DNA of 64,000 nt from Chryseobacterium angstadtii (GTDB lineage: Bacteria > Bacteroidota > Bacteroidia > Flavobacteriales > Weeksellaceae): assembly GCF_001045465.1 (NCBI RefSeq), contig NZ_LFND01000003.1, positions 496,001 to 560,000 on the forward strand, given 5' to 3'. A program made the position numbers and the translations under genes. Position 1 is the stretch's first letter. Each line of letters opens with the position of its first letter. Below are positions 18,633 through 26,974 of this stretch, in pieces. The notes beneath the pieces were generated by a model. The model did not search any database, was not told where the DNA came from, and saw only the letters and a program-made list of their open reading frames with translations.

Positions 18633-19184
18633 CTACTTTTTAGGCGCATTAAATATTGAATAGTATAAAAAGATGGGAAACTTCTCAAACGTTTCTGTTT
18701 TACCCATCGTATATTCATCAGGTCCGAATGCCTGAGAGAAATCCAGAATGGTAGAGGTTTTTGAGGGAGATACAGCAATCATTTTTACTAAACTGGTTGC
18801 TGATGCTTCTGATTCGTAGGTGAATAAAAGGGTTTTACGGTCTAAACTGTATACTTTATAATGATTGATTCTTGCTTTTAACTGGGTATCTACACCTGTA
18901 TCATCAAGTTTAGCTTTGTACATTAATTTTTGGGTACCGTCGTCAGTGATATAGATATCTGCATTTTTATAGTTGGCATCGTATTTAAAGGTAACCCGAT
19001 CGTTGGTCTTATAATAATAGCTTAAGGCTTTCTCGCCTGCGGCCATGACCTGAACTTCAGCATCTTTAGGCATTTCCATAGGTCCGCGTTTTGATGGAGC
19101 TGCGGATTTCTTTTTTTGTGCCGTTACATTCACAGCTGAGAACAGCATTAAAGCTGCTGTTAAAAATAGTTTTGAGTTTTTCAT
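18633..19184 (-). CDS. Secreted protein of unknown function
   Basis: A 183-aa protein with a signal peptide (MKNSKLFLTAALMLFSAVNVTAQ) and a short basic linker (KKKSAAPSKRG). The mature part is beta-rich (VTFKYDANYKNADIYITDDG) with no catalytic motif. It has its own terminator and stands alone. It is probably periplasmic or outer-membrane associated. No family recognised. Confidence 0.75.
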   Translation of the reverse strand: MKNSKLFLTAALMLFSAVNVTAQKKKSAAPSKRGPMEMPKDAEVQVMAAGEKALSYYYKTNDRVTFKYDANYKNADIYITDDGTQKLMYKAKLDDTGVDTQLKARINHYKVYSLDRKTLLFTYESEASATSLVKMIAVSPSKTSTILDFSQAFGPDEYTMGKTETFEKFPIFLYYSIFNAPKK

Positions 19185-19561
19185 GGTTTTTTTTGCAATG
19201 TTAGAAAAAATTATGATGGTAAGAAAGAGTGTATGAATTTTTTTATAGTATTATTCGGGCTGTTAGATGTACGGTTGACTGGTACGACAGACTTTGTTGC
19301 CGTTGGAAGAATGAAACAGTAGAAAGCGAAATATTCCTGCACCCCGTTTCATAACCTCCCTAAGGGAGTATGATAAGGGATAATGCCCAGTAAATAAGGG
19401 GTTAAAGCCTTTGTGTTGAGGGGTTGTTAATCTTTGAATGCTTTTATAATGTTTGATGTGTAATACTAAAAATCAAACGGATTCGTGCGGTAATAGTGGG
19501 ACTTTTATATTAAATTTTAAGGATTAAAATATTTTCTATACCGGACTGAAAAGTTAAAAAA
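19185..19561. other. Intergenic region, nothing recognised
   Basis: No open frame with coding character and no clear promoter match or hairpin seen in these 377 bases. Confidence 0.5.
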
Positions 19562-20032
19562 TTAACGAAGAAGAAGATAAATTCCAACACCAATTGCGGC
19601 ATAAGCGGTAACGGTAAGAATATCAGCGATGGGTTGTGAAAAACGTTTTTCCGCAATTTTCTCACCATTGATCTGGTTTTTATGAAATTTCAGAATCTTT
19701 TTAGGATTATGAACCGCGTGGGCAACCAGACTGTCGCTTTCCCATTTGTCAACGATTATTTTATAGGACTTGCCATCAACATCAATTTTAACATTTTTAT
19801 TAGGGGTAAGCTTCTCCTGAATGTTGACAGGAACAGGCGCTTGTTGTACGTTCTGAACCTGAGACTCAGCAGGTAAACTTTTCATTTGCTCAGAAGCACT
19901 ATTAACAAGAGCTGCATTGTTTTTAGATTCCCGCTTAGTGTCGGTCGCTGTATCCACTTGCTTTTTTACCTGATAAGTATAACAACTGGTAAGAGATAAT
20001 GATATAATGATGAGATAAAAATTTTTTCGCAT
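19562..20032 (-). CDS. Lipoprotein with C-terminal membrane segment
   Basis: A 156-aa protein with a lipoprotein signal (MRKNFYLIIISLSLTSCYTY, lipid-bearing Cys in LTSC). A low-complexity linker follows (to about residue 75), then a small domain (VKIDVDGKSYKIIVDKWESDSLVAH) and a C-terminal hydrophobic helix (ILTVTAYAAIGVGIYLLLR). It is a single gene with no operon partner. Function unknown. Confidence 0.75.
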   Translation of the reverse strand: MRKNFYLIIISLSLTSCYTYQVKKQVDTATDTKRESKNNAALVNSASEQMKSLPAESQVQNVQQAPVPVNIQEKLTPNKNVKIDVDGKSYKIIVDKWESDSLVAHAVHNPKKILKFHKNQINGEKIAEKRFSQPIADILTVTAYAAIGVGIYLLLR

Positions 20033-20127
20033 GTGCCAAATTTAATAATTAAACGGAATATTTAGGAGTTTCTTTTGAAAGATCTTATTTTTTTAGTCCT
20101 TCTATCATCTTTCCGTTTCATGAATTA

Positions 20128-20303
20128 AGGCAAAGGATTCATTTTAATGATGTATAATTTAGGAAGCAAAGAGAGAATCAATCGTTGATTGATCGATGAA
20201 GCAGGTGCTTTACCAGCCTGCTTCATCAGTTGTGAAACCGCCTTCTTTTGCTTTCCTTAAAATTGTAGGGTCTTGGCTGGGCCTTTGCGTTTAAGAAAAA
20301 ATT
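20128..20303 (+). repeat. Dispersed repeat, family A, copy 1
   Basis: About 175 bases sharing with 20397-20579 and 30896-31064 the order: TTTAATGATG, GAAGCAAAGAGAGAATCAAT, a GATTGATT box, a GAAGC box, and the end CTTTGCGTTTAAGAAAA. Within this copy GATGAAGCAGG and CCTGCTTCATC form a hairpin. Family members seem to carry short terminal inverted repeats (ACGCAAAG and CTTTGCGT); this copy's left end is degenerate. Confidence 0.65.
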
Positions 20304-20396
20304 TTACTTGCTCTAAAATTTTCAAACAAAATTAAAAAGCATGTCATTTTCAAAGGTTGGAGCTAAACAAAAAATCAAAATTATCCGAAAAGAATA

Positions 20397-20579
20397 GTTT
20401 CATTGACGCAAAGTATTAATTTAATGATGCATAGTTTAGGAGGCAAAGAGAGAATCAATTTCATTGATTCAATGAAGCGGGCTGTCTTACCAGATTGCTT
20501 CATCAGCGATTTATCGCCCTCTTTGCATTTCTAAAGTGAAGGGGCATTTTCATAAAACTTTGCGTTTAAGAAAAAATTA
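20397..20579 (+). repeat. Dispersed repeat, family A, copy 2
   Basis: It starts TTCATTGACGCAAAG and ends CTTTGCGTTTAAGAAAA, so GACGCAAAG and CTTTGCGTT form terminal inverted repeats. The internal hairpin arms TGAAGC and GCTTCA are present. Copy 3 at 30896 shares its first ~45 bases almost exactly. It lies just past the end of the VgrG cassette. Confidence 0.7.
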
Positions 20580-20655
20580 CGCCTCCGAAAACGTTTTATC
20601 CGGCAGTTTAGGCTTCAGAGAGCGACAAGAATAAGATATAGTCAATCAATTTTAA

Positions 20656-21642
20656 TTAATGAAACTCCCGTTTTTCCAATACACCGTCTTTGTATATTTC
20701 AGTATAGATCAACGGCCCTTTTTTCCTTGTATTGAGAATAGGTTCGCCTGTTTCTTCACTGTATTGTTGCAATAACTTGTAAAATTTCCATTGTCCGGTG
20801 GGTAAGCCATTTTTATATTCTGCTTCCAGATAAGTATATGGATCCGTAAATTCCGGATGTTTTTGTAAATCCAGTGATCCGTTGGATTTGGTTTCAATCC
20901 ATTTTCCTTCTTTTTTGTGATTTTTCACAAGGCCCTGTTCTTCATCATTTTTATAAGAACCATCATGCTCATAGTATCCGGCGAATTTTCCGGAAGGCAG
21001 AATCTGGTATTGATGTATAGGTTTTAATTGAAAAGGATTTTCAGTTAATTCATAATCCCGTAGAGAGATGATGTGATTTTTATCGATATTGAATAATGTG
21101 TAGTTCGCAAATCCCATTTCTCCCTGATGATTAAGATAGATCCTCTTCATGTCGATAAGCTTATTGTTTTTCGTTGAAACTAAATATATTTTTTCAATAT
21201 ATGGATTGGTATAACGAACGGTATTATAAACCGCCATAAAATACAGCGAATAGTCTCCGTAGCACAGAAAATCAGTAGCTGTTTTAATACGGTCATATTT
21301 TTCATTGACCGTAGTGGTGAACGGAAGAAACACATCGTAGTCTTCAGGAAGCAATACAAAATCTTTTTTGACCGTTTTTTCAAATTGTAATGAGTTGATT
21401 TCTTTCAGCTTATGTTCATCCTGTATCGCAGACAGAACGGAGTCAACGGTTATTCGTTTTGAAATATCCGGATATCCAAATGGCAGGCTGATACAATCTT
21501 TTTTATTGGTGTTAAAAGGCAATAATCCTTTATCCGTTGAATGGGTTTCTACGTTGGGTACCTTATTTTCTGTCTGAGCTTTACTATAGCAGGAAAAAAG
21601 GAAAAATAAAATAGTAAAACAGGCGATATTAATTTTAGGCAT
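20656..21642 (-). CDS. Putative lipoprotein immunity protein with YwqK/MORN-like repeats
   Basis: The frame is open to 21756, but ATG 21642 gives a clean lipoprotein signal (MPKINIACFTILFFLFSCYSK). The start ATGCCTAA contains the stop of the upstream effector, an 8-base overlap that implies translational coupling. The protein has 328 aa. The C-terminal third has MORN/YwqK-like strands (YYEHDGSYKNDEEQG, EYKNGLPTGQWKFYKL). As the last gene of the cassette, coupled to a peptidoglycan-peptidase-like effector and exported to the periplasm, it is best read as its immunity protein. That is inference from context; the domain itself does not define activity. Confidence 0.65.
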   Translation of the reverse strand: MPKINIACFTILFFLFSCYSKAQTENKVPNVETHSTDKGLLPFNTNKKDCISLPFGYPDISKRITVDSVLSAIQDEHKLKEINSLQFEKTVKKDFVLLPEDYDVFLPFTTTVNEKYDRIKTATDFLCYGDYSLYFMAVYNTVRYTNPYIEKIYLVSTKNNKLIDMKRIYLNHQGEMGFANYTLFNIDKNHIISLRDYELTENPFQLKPIHQYQILPSGKFAGYYEHDGSYKNDEEQGLVKNHKKEGKWIETKSNGSLDLQKHPEFTDPYTYLEAEYKNGLPTGQWKFYKLLQQYSEETGEPILNTRKKGPLIYTEIYKDGVLEKREFH

Positions 21643-23224
21643 ATATATCTGATATTTGAGCGAAACCGTGAATATGTAAGTGGTTATTATGTCTTGGGGT
21701 AGCCGTATGAGTCGTGTGAGGTAACCGTGTATTGACATTATCAGCAGTACTGGCATTTGATGTATTGGTAAAGTTTTCCGACCGTCCTAATATAAATCCG
21801 AAATTAAAGAGAATATTCCGGAGAATAACTGCATTGTCATAATCAAAATTGGCTGCTGTAAGAATCGTGTTAACCCCATCTTCCTGAGTCGTTAATAAAT
21901 TCAGATCTCCCGCTTCTCCGTTCACATGTTCTGCACTGGGATAACACGACGCATCAGAATAAGAAAAGCCCTGAGAAACAATATAATGACTGTGTCCTTC
22001 CTGTCTGAATTGTGCCAATGCTCCTAAGAATCCTGAGAATAAATCCGGCTGAATACTTCTTCTTCTCGTATGCTGAAACCCGTACCGGATGATGACTCCA
22101 TCCCGGTTATAGTTGAATGCTTCAAATATCTGCGGTCCCACACCTGCATTGGCCAGAATATCCATATCGACTAACTCTACGGTTCCCGGCTGATTGGCGT
22201 ACCATTTATCAGTGGCTCCGTCACCAAGCGTTCCGTTAGTATACACCAATAACTGAGTGGCATCTATATTTTCCCCGGCAGCTCTGTTTGCCGTAAAACT
22301 TATGGTTTGCGTAAGCTCACCTCTTTGGGCCACAGGCGGAATGGTATTGACTCTTCTTTTTCTTGTGACCGTTTCTTTAGTTCTGGAGCAAATCCGGTGT
22401 TCATTATCGTTTTGGTCGTAATAAAAATAAATAACTTCAGTAGAATGGGTATTCAGAACTTTTTGGATCCTTCTTCTTTCTCCTGTATTAGTCTCTGTTA
22501 AAGTATTGTAAGCATTACTACCATGATGAATGGTGTATATATTTTTATTGACCACTCTGAATCTCCCTGTATCATCATTTAAGAAAATCCCGGCTCCATT
22601 TACTTCTTCCTGTCCGTCTTTATAGGCACAGGGACTATTGTCTGTTCTTTCTACGGCCACTTCTAAATTGACTGTGTTTTCGCCCAGTCTTCCGCTCCAT
22701 TCATCAAAAATAGCTCTTCCATCGGGTCTGAGCTGCAGCTTAATAATAGCTTTATTGATGTGATCACTTAAGTTTGTATAATGAGTGTGACTTCCTGCAT
22801 TATTGTTTAGGGCATCAAAATTTCCTACCTGGACTGTAAACAATCTCTGGGCTTCATAGCGGTCGGGAGATAGAAAACGCATTAACTGTAATGTTTCCGT
22901 ATTGTCTGTAAGGGTATTGGCTGAAGGTCTTATCACAGCATCTATACTCAAGGTTTGCATATTGCTGGTCTCGATGATCAGATACACCGTTTTCCCCAAT
23001 ATGGAATCGTATGGAAGATTTTGATTTTGATTCTGATGGTCCTGCTGTGCATGAGCAGAATCAATTTTTGTAAAACTGACCCTTGTTCCATTGTCTGTGG
23101 TTGTTTTCTTCGCAAAATAAACCTCACTGATACGCTGTAATGAATCATCAGGAGTATCCGGAGCCAATGGACCATTTAAGGTTTGGGTTTGCCCGGAATC
23201 TGTTATTGTAATACGTGTCGCCAT
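21635..23224 (-). CDS. Putative type VI effector with LAS-type metallopeptidase domain
   Basis: This 529-aa protein has no signal peptide, as expected for type VI cargo. Residues ~32-235 form a region also visible in the two other effectors, starting ISEVYFAKK. The C-terminal ~150 residues carry EHVNGEAGDLNL (H433 and D440, fitting HxxGxAxD) and a later HNNHLHIHGF (H512-H519, with HxH). This is the zinc-ligand pattern of LAS peptidases such as MepA and VanX/M15, which cleave peptidoglycan cross-links or D-Ala-containing stems. A fold match is not shown here, only the motif set. It lies in a vgrG cassette and overlaps the lipoprotein gene downstream. Confidence 0.75.
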   Translation of the reverse strand: MATRITITDSGQTQTLNGPLAPDTPDDSLQRISEVYFAKKTTTDNGTRVSFTKIDSAHAQQDHQNQNQNLPYDSILGKTVYLIIETSNMQTLSIDAVIRPSANTLTDNTETLQLMRFLSPDRYEAQRLFTVQVGNFDALNNNAGSHTHYTNLSDHINKAIIKLQLRPDGRAIFDEWSGRLGENTVNLEVAVERTDNSPCAYKDGQEEVNGAGIFLNDDTGRFRVVNKNIYTIHHGSNAYNTLTETNTGERRRIQKVLNTHSTEVIYFYYDQNDNEHRICSRTKETVTRKRRVNTIPPVAQRGELTQTISFTANRAAGENIDATQLLVYTNGTLGDGATDKWYANQPGTVELVDMDILANAGVGPQIFEAFNYNRDGVIIRYGFQHTRRRSIQPDLFSGFLGALAQFRQEGHSHYIVSQGFSYSDASCYPSAEHVNGEAGDLNLLTTQEDGVNTILTAANFDYDNAVILRNILFNFGFILGRSENFTNTSNASTADNVNTRLPHTTHTATPRHNNHLHIHGFAQISDIYA

Positions 23225-23242
23225 TGTAAGAGTTTTCTTTTT

Positions 23243-23350
23243 TTAATACGGAGTTTCTGATATTTCCTGACGAAGATCCTTAAATGAAACAGGGTTCAGG
23301 CATCCAAATAATGAATACAGTTCTTTGCCCGATTTTTTAAAGTTCTTCAT
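23243..23350 (-). CDS. Candidate 35-aa small protein inside the cassette
   Basis: An ATG at 23350 opens a 35-codon frame that overlaps the stop of the 289-aa gene (ATGAAGAACTTTAA) and ends at 23243, 18 bases before the next gene's start. It fills the only sizeable gap in the cassette. The product begins MKNFKKSGKELYSLFG, contains one Cys, and ends in a charged helix. No family is recognised. Overlap and codon choice favour a real gene; the short length keeps this uncertain. Confidence 0.4.
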   Translation of the reverse strand: MKNFKKSGKELYSLFGCLNPVSFKDLRQEISETPY

Positions 23351-24206
23351 AGCTTATTTCTTTTATATGATAGATGATCTTCTTTTGGTAGTTTTCTCCC
23401 AGTGAAAATTCTATAGTCAGTTTATGCTCCAAGACTTCTTTGGTTTTAAAATCCAGTAAAATTTGTCCTTTATATTTGTCCAGTTTTGGAAAATCCGTTT
23501 CATTGTTATAAGCAATTTCCTTTCTTTTCATTTCTCCGTAAAACATTTCCCGGTTTTTGTCTGAAGGAATGCTTCCGATATACTGCACCAGTAATAATTC
23601 ATCATCACAACGCATATCCTGAGGCTGTACATGTTCATCTATATCTATGATGGTGTTGGCCATAAAATTACGGTAGCGTACCCTGTTCTTTGTCTGATTT
23701 TCCTGCTGATACCTTCCATAAAATGGATGGAGGATCATTCCAAAATGATTATATTTTAAAAAATCTTTGCCTACTAAATTCTCTTTTTGGTAAAAATCTC
23801 TTAAAAACCGGTAAAGATCTTCCGCCTGTCTGCCTACGTAGGATCGTGAAAGCTTTTCTACCGTTTTCTCCACTCTGTCCTGAAGAACTGACAATTCCTG
23901 CACATTTTTTAAACGACCGTATTCGTCCGTTATAAGCACCACTTCATTGTTGATGTCTGCAATTCTGGCTAAAAAATTTTTTTCAGACAGGGACACTTCC
24001 TTATCTCTGTGAACTCTGTCGAAAATTTCAATATGGTATTCAAATCTTTCTTCCTCTAAATGTTTCAGAGTGACATGAAAAACTTTGTTGAGCTCACTTC
24101 TATGGGTTTTTCCGTGGACGGTGGTATATTCATTATAGGTATAGCGGTAAAATTTCTTTCCTTCAGCAAGGTTCAATTTAATATCTATAGGAAATACTGG
24201 CTCCAT
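23337..24206 (-). CDS. Cassette protein of unknown function, possible adaptor
   Basis: This 289-aa soluble protein (MEPVFPIDIKLNLAEGKKFYRYTYNEY) is charged, with mixed strands and helices, and no signal peptide. It sits 22 bases after the lipoprotein of the second effector pair and ahead of the third effector. Its position in a VgrG cargo cassette and its cytosolic nature suggest a chaperone or adaptor that helps load the following effector, as Tap/DUF4123 or DUF1795 proteins do in Proteobacteria, but I see no similarity to those families. Confidence 0.65.
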   Translation of the reverse strand: MEPVFPIDIKLNLAEGKKFYRYTYNEYTTVHGKTHRSELNKVFHVTLKHLEEERFEYHIEIFDRVHRDKEVSLSEKNFLARIADINNEVVLITDEYGRLKNVQELSVLQDRVEKTVEKLSRSYVGRQAEDLYRFLRDFYQKENLVGKDFLKYNHFGMILHPFYGRYQQENQTKNRVRYRNFMANTIIDIDEHVQPQDMRCDDELLLVQYIGSIPSDKNREMFYGEMKRKEIAYNNETDFPKLDKYKGQILLDFKTKEVLEHKLTIEFSLGENYQKKIIYHIKEISYEEL

Positions 24207-24228
24207 AATTTTTCAGTCATTTTACAAC

Positions 24229-24717
24229 TTATTGCTGCCCAAAAACTACTTTCCCTCCGGAGGAAACCCACTGGTTTTTTTTGTTCCACGATCCGTCGCA
24301 ATCCTGCTGCATCTGTTTCACTATTTTGGCTTTTTTTACATCAATAATGGCGCATGTGTAGTTTTCATGCAGCGTACTGTCTTTGTCGCTCTCATGTACA
24401 TAATCTTTGATGATGGCATCCACTACCACATAATTCGCGTTAGGGGAGAGGGAAGAAAAAAGCTCACTTCCGGTCCCTTTATATTTATTTCCTTTATCTA
24501 TTTTTATACGCTTATTTTTATTAACGATATAGAGATTGTACCATAGTTTCATATTGTTGTTATAGGAAGCGTAATACAGAGATATATTATTATTTAAAGC
24601 AATCAGGGTGTCTTTCTTTTCTGTTTTAGTCTGTACCTCATGATTCCGGGAGGAAGCCACGTTTCCACACGTAATTAAAATCATTAAAATCATCAGTACG
24701 GTTGTTATTTTTTTCAT
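24229..24717 (-). CDS. Putative lipoprotein immunity protein for the lysozyme-like effector
   Basis: A 162-aa protein starting MKKITTVLMILMILITCGN, a lipoprotein-type signal (LITC). The ATG overlaps the effector's stop in an ATGA junction (4-base overlap), which is typical of coupled toxin-immunity pairs. The mature domain (NISLYYASYNNNMKLWYNLYIVNKNKR) has a beta-propeller-like strand pattern. An immunity role in the periplasm against the upstream effector is inferred. Confidence 0.65.
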   Translation of the reverse strand: MKKITTVLMILMILITCGNVASSRNHEVQTKTEKKDTLIALNNNISLYYASYNNNMKLWYNLYIVNKNKRIKIDKGNKYKGTGSELFSSLSPNANYVVVDAIIKDYVHESDKDSTLHENYTCAIIDVKKAKIVKQMQQDCDGSWNKKNQWVSSGGKVVFGQQ

Positions 24718-26378
24718 AATAAATTGGCGTTTTTTTCCATTTTCTCGTAGCGCTTGTCCATATCGGTACCTCTTCTTTTATTGCCGTAATCATCAAGGAT
24801 CTCTTTCTCGTATGTACTGTGCTGATCTCCCCATTCGGCAGGATTTCTTGATATATTTTCTAATTTTTCACCTTCTTTTTTGGTTTTGTTTATTTTGGCT
24901 GTGTTGGCGTCTTTTTTGGCGAAAAACCGTCCTAATGCAGCACCGAAATCGTCTTTTACATATCCCGGTCTGTTAATATGATGATCCAATACAGTTGCTT
25001 TCCCTAATTTTGATTTTAAATAATCGGACAGTTTATAGGAATACCCTGTAGGAACCAAAGGAAGTACGACTTCTTTCAATCTCTTGATAAAATCCAGCAC
25101 TTGTTTTTCCTGGAACAGTTTATCAATAACCGCATTTACAATCGGTTGCAGAGGCTTGGATTCTACTGTTTTTCCGAATAAAGACTCTTTACAGTTTTCC
25201 CTGATTTTATTGGATAAGGTATTGCCTGTAATTTTCTCCGCTTTGGCATCTGCCGGATCTTTGTAGTATAAAATCCCGGATTCCACCGTCCATCCGCAGG
25301 TTACAAACAACTCATCATATTTTTCCGGATACTGAGCTTTAAATTCTTCAACCTGTGTTGTAAATTCGCCTTTTCCGGTATGATCCACTGTTTTTTGCAT
25401 GGCTCCTGCCGTTAAGATCATTTGTTCTCCTGAAAGATCCCAATCATAGGATTGAACGGAGTCTAATTTACCTTCATTTTCAGACATTCCTATCAAAATA
25501 GATTTTTCTTCGGCCGTGATTTTCTTGTCTTCAATTAATGTATCCCAATCGGCATAATTTTCAAGCTTTTTCGATCCCCAGTAGGCCGGGCCATATTTCC
25601 CGCTGTATCGGGTACAGGTAATATCATAATCCTTTCCGCAATTACAATATCTGATCTCAAATCTGTCGCCGTCCTTATTTAAGAACTCATGCGTTTCATC
25701 CGGAAATTTCACCTCATCTTCTGTTCCTGTTACCTCAGCTTTGAAATATAAGAAGGCGTTCAGATCGTCTCTTTTATTCAGTTTCTCTATCAGTTTCTTT
25801 AGATCTTCATCACTTTTGGGACGCATCGTTATTTCCTTAGAATAAACCAGTGTTCCGTTGATGGTAAACTCAATTTTGCTTTTTTCTTCTTCTCCATCTA
25901 AAAACTTGACAGGATTTTCATAGACGTTTTCTGCATTTTTCAATTTATTTTCATGAATCTCAACCGAGAGTTTTCCACTTGCTCCTTCACAGTTGGCAAC
26001 AACCCATACTTTCTTTTTGATGGTGGTACTGTTGATTCTTTCAAAATCAAAATCCGGGGTACCATCGGCTTTTTTTGCCTGTACCTCTTCTTCCCAGGTG
26101 ATTTTTACGGTTTCTTTTGCTTTTAATTTTACAGAATCTTCTTTATCCGCCTGAATGTTTCTTCTGCCTTTTTTTTCATATTTCTTTTTTACATCAGATA
26201 CCGATCCGCTACCTTTTACAGTATAGGTTTCTTCTTTAGATTCCCAGGTCATTTTAGGAACCTGTTTCGCAAAATAGATCTTCACCACATTCACCTCATG
26301 ATCTACCTGATGCGGCATATCATAAACCTTTTGATTGGGATTGGCAGAATATCCATCTTTTTCTTGTTCTCCACTCAT
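24714..26378 (-). CDS. Putative type VI effector with lysozyme-like C-terminal domain
   Basis: This 554-aa protein has no signal peptide. Residues ~30-245 contain the region shared with the other effectors (IYFAKQ near 34; EFLNKDGDRFEIRY near 231-244). Residues ~290-365 read like a muramidase core: MSENEGKLDSVQSYD, then LSGEQMILTAGAMQ, then a GEF segment. This follows the pattern 'EG, D, YD, S-G-Q' seen in lysozyme-fold glycosidases, with E300 or E302 a candidate acid. The C-terminus is a charged tail. It would cleave peptidoglycan glycan strands (inference). It is coupled to a lipoprotein gene through ATGA. Confidence 0.6.
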   Translation of the reverse strand: MSGEQEKDGYSANPNQKVYDMPHQVDHEVNVVKIYFAKQVPKMTWESKEETYTVKGSGSVSDVKKKYEKKGRRNIQADKEDSVKLKAKETVKITWEEEVQAKKADGTPDFDFERINSTTIKKKVWVVANCEGASGKLSVEIHENKLKNAENVYENPVKFLDGEEEKSKIEFTINGTLVYSKEITMRPKSDEDLKKLIEKLNKRDDLNAFLYFKAEVTGTEDEVKFPDETHEFLNKDGDRFEIRYCNCGKDYDITCTRYSGKYGPAYWGSKKLENYADWDTLIEDKKITAEEKSILIGMSENEGKLDSVQSYDWDLSGEQMILTAGAMQKTVDHTGKGEFTTQVEEFKAQYPEKYDELFVTCGWTVESGILYYKDPADAKAEKITGNTLSNKIRENCKESLFGKTVESKPLQPIVNAVIDKLFQEKQVLDFIKRLKEVVLPLVPTGYSYKLSDYLKSKLGKATVLDHHINRPGYVKDDFGAALGRFFAKKDANTAKINKTKKEGEKLENISRNPAEWGDQHSTYEKEILDDYGNKRRGTDMDKRYEKMEKNANLL

Positions 26379-26398
26379 ACTATTTTATTTTGAGCTTA

Positions 26399-26974
26399 TT
26401 AGTAAAAATCATTGGACTTATTGTATTTTGTTTCTAAGTCTTTAATAACTTTTAATCTTAATTTTGAAGGTAAATCTTTTAACGTAACGTTCAGGTTATC
26501 ATTGATTTTGCATTTTTCGTCCTCTCCACAATAGTACTTGATATGATGCAGGTACTTTTTATGGTTATAAAATATCATGTACGAGACTTTTCTGTCATTA
26601 TCCCAATTCCCGCAATAGGTAAAAGGGACTAAGACTGCCTGATGCTTATCTATTGTATAATTGGATATATTATTTGCTTTCAGATTAATTAAACCGGATT
26701 GCGCATAGGGATAATTGTAAACCATACTATCACTGTATTTTTTATTTTTAACAGTGGCGCTGATGATGGTGACCGCTCCGTCAAATCTTTCTTTTTCAGA
26801 GTTACAGGGATTAATTACTTTTACGGTAAGATGATCGGATATGTTTCCGCTTTTAAAATTCTTACTGATCATCAATGAATCCTGATAATATACTTTCAAA
26901 CTGTCGTGAACAGACTTCTGCCCACAAACAGGAATAAAGAAAAATAATATCAAACTAGTAACTAAGTTTTTCAT
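26399..26974 (-). CDS. Putative exported immunity protein for the CHAP-type effector
   Basis: The frame is open to 27004, but ATG 26974 gives a standard signal peptide (MKNLVTSLILFFFIPVCGQKS), 191 aa in all. The start lies 20 bases inside the upstream effector gene. The mature part is beta-rich with several cysteines (CNSEK, YCGNW, YCGEDEKC). Export to the periplasm plus coupling to a predicted amidase effector supports an immunity role; no family is recognised. Confidence 0.6.
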   Translation of the reverse strand: MKNLVTSLILFFFIPVCGQKSVHDSLKVYYQDSLMISKNFKSGNISDHLTVKVINPCNSEKERFDGAVTIISATVKNKKYSDSMVYNYPYAQSGLINLKANNISNYTIDKHQAVLVPFTYCGNWDNDRKVSYMIFYNHKKYLHHIKYYCGEDEKCKINDNLNVTLKDLPSKLRLKVIKDLETKYNKSNDFY

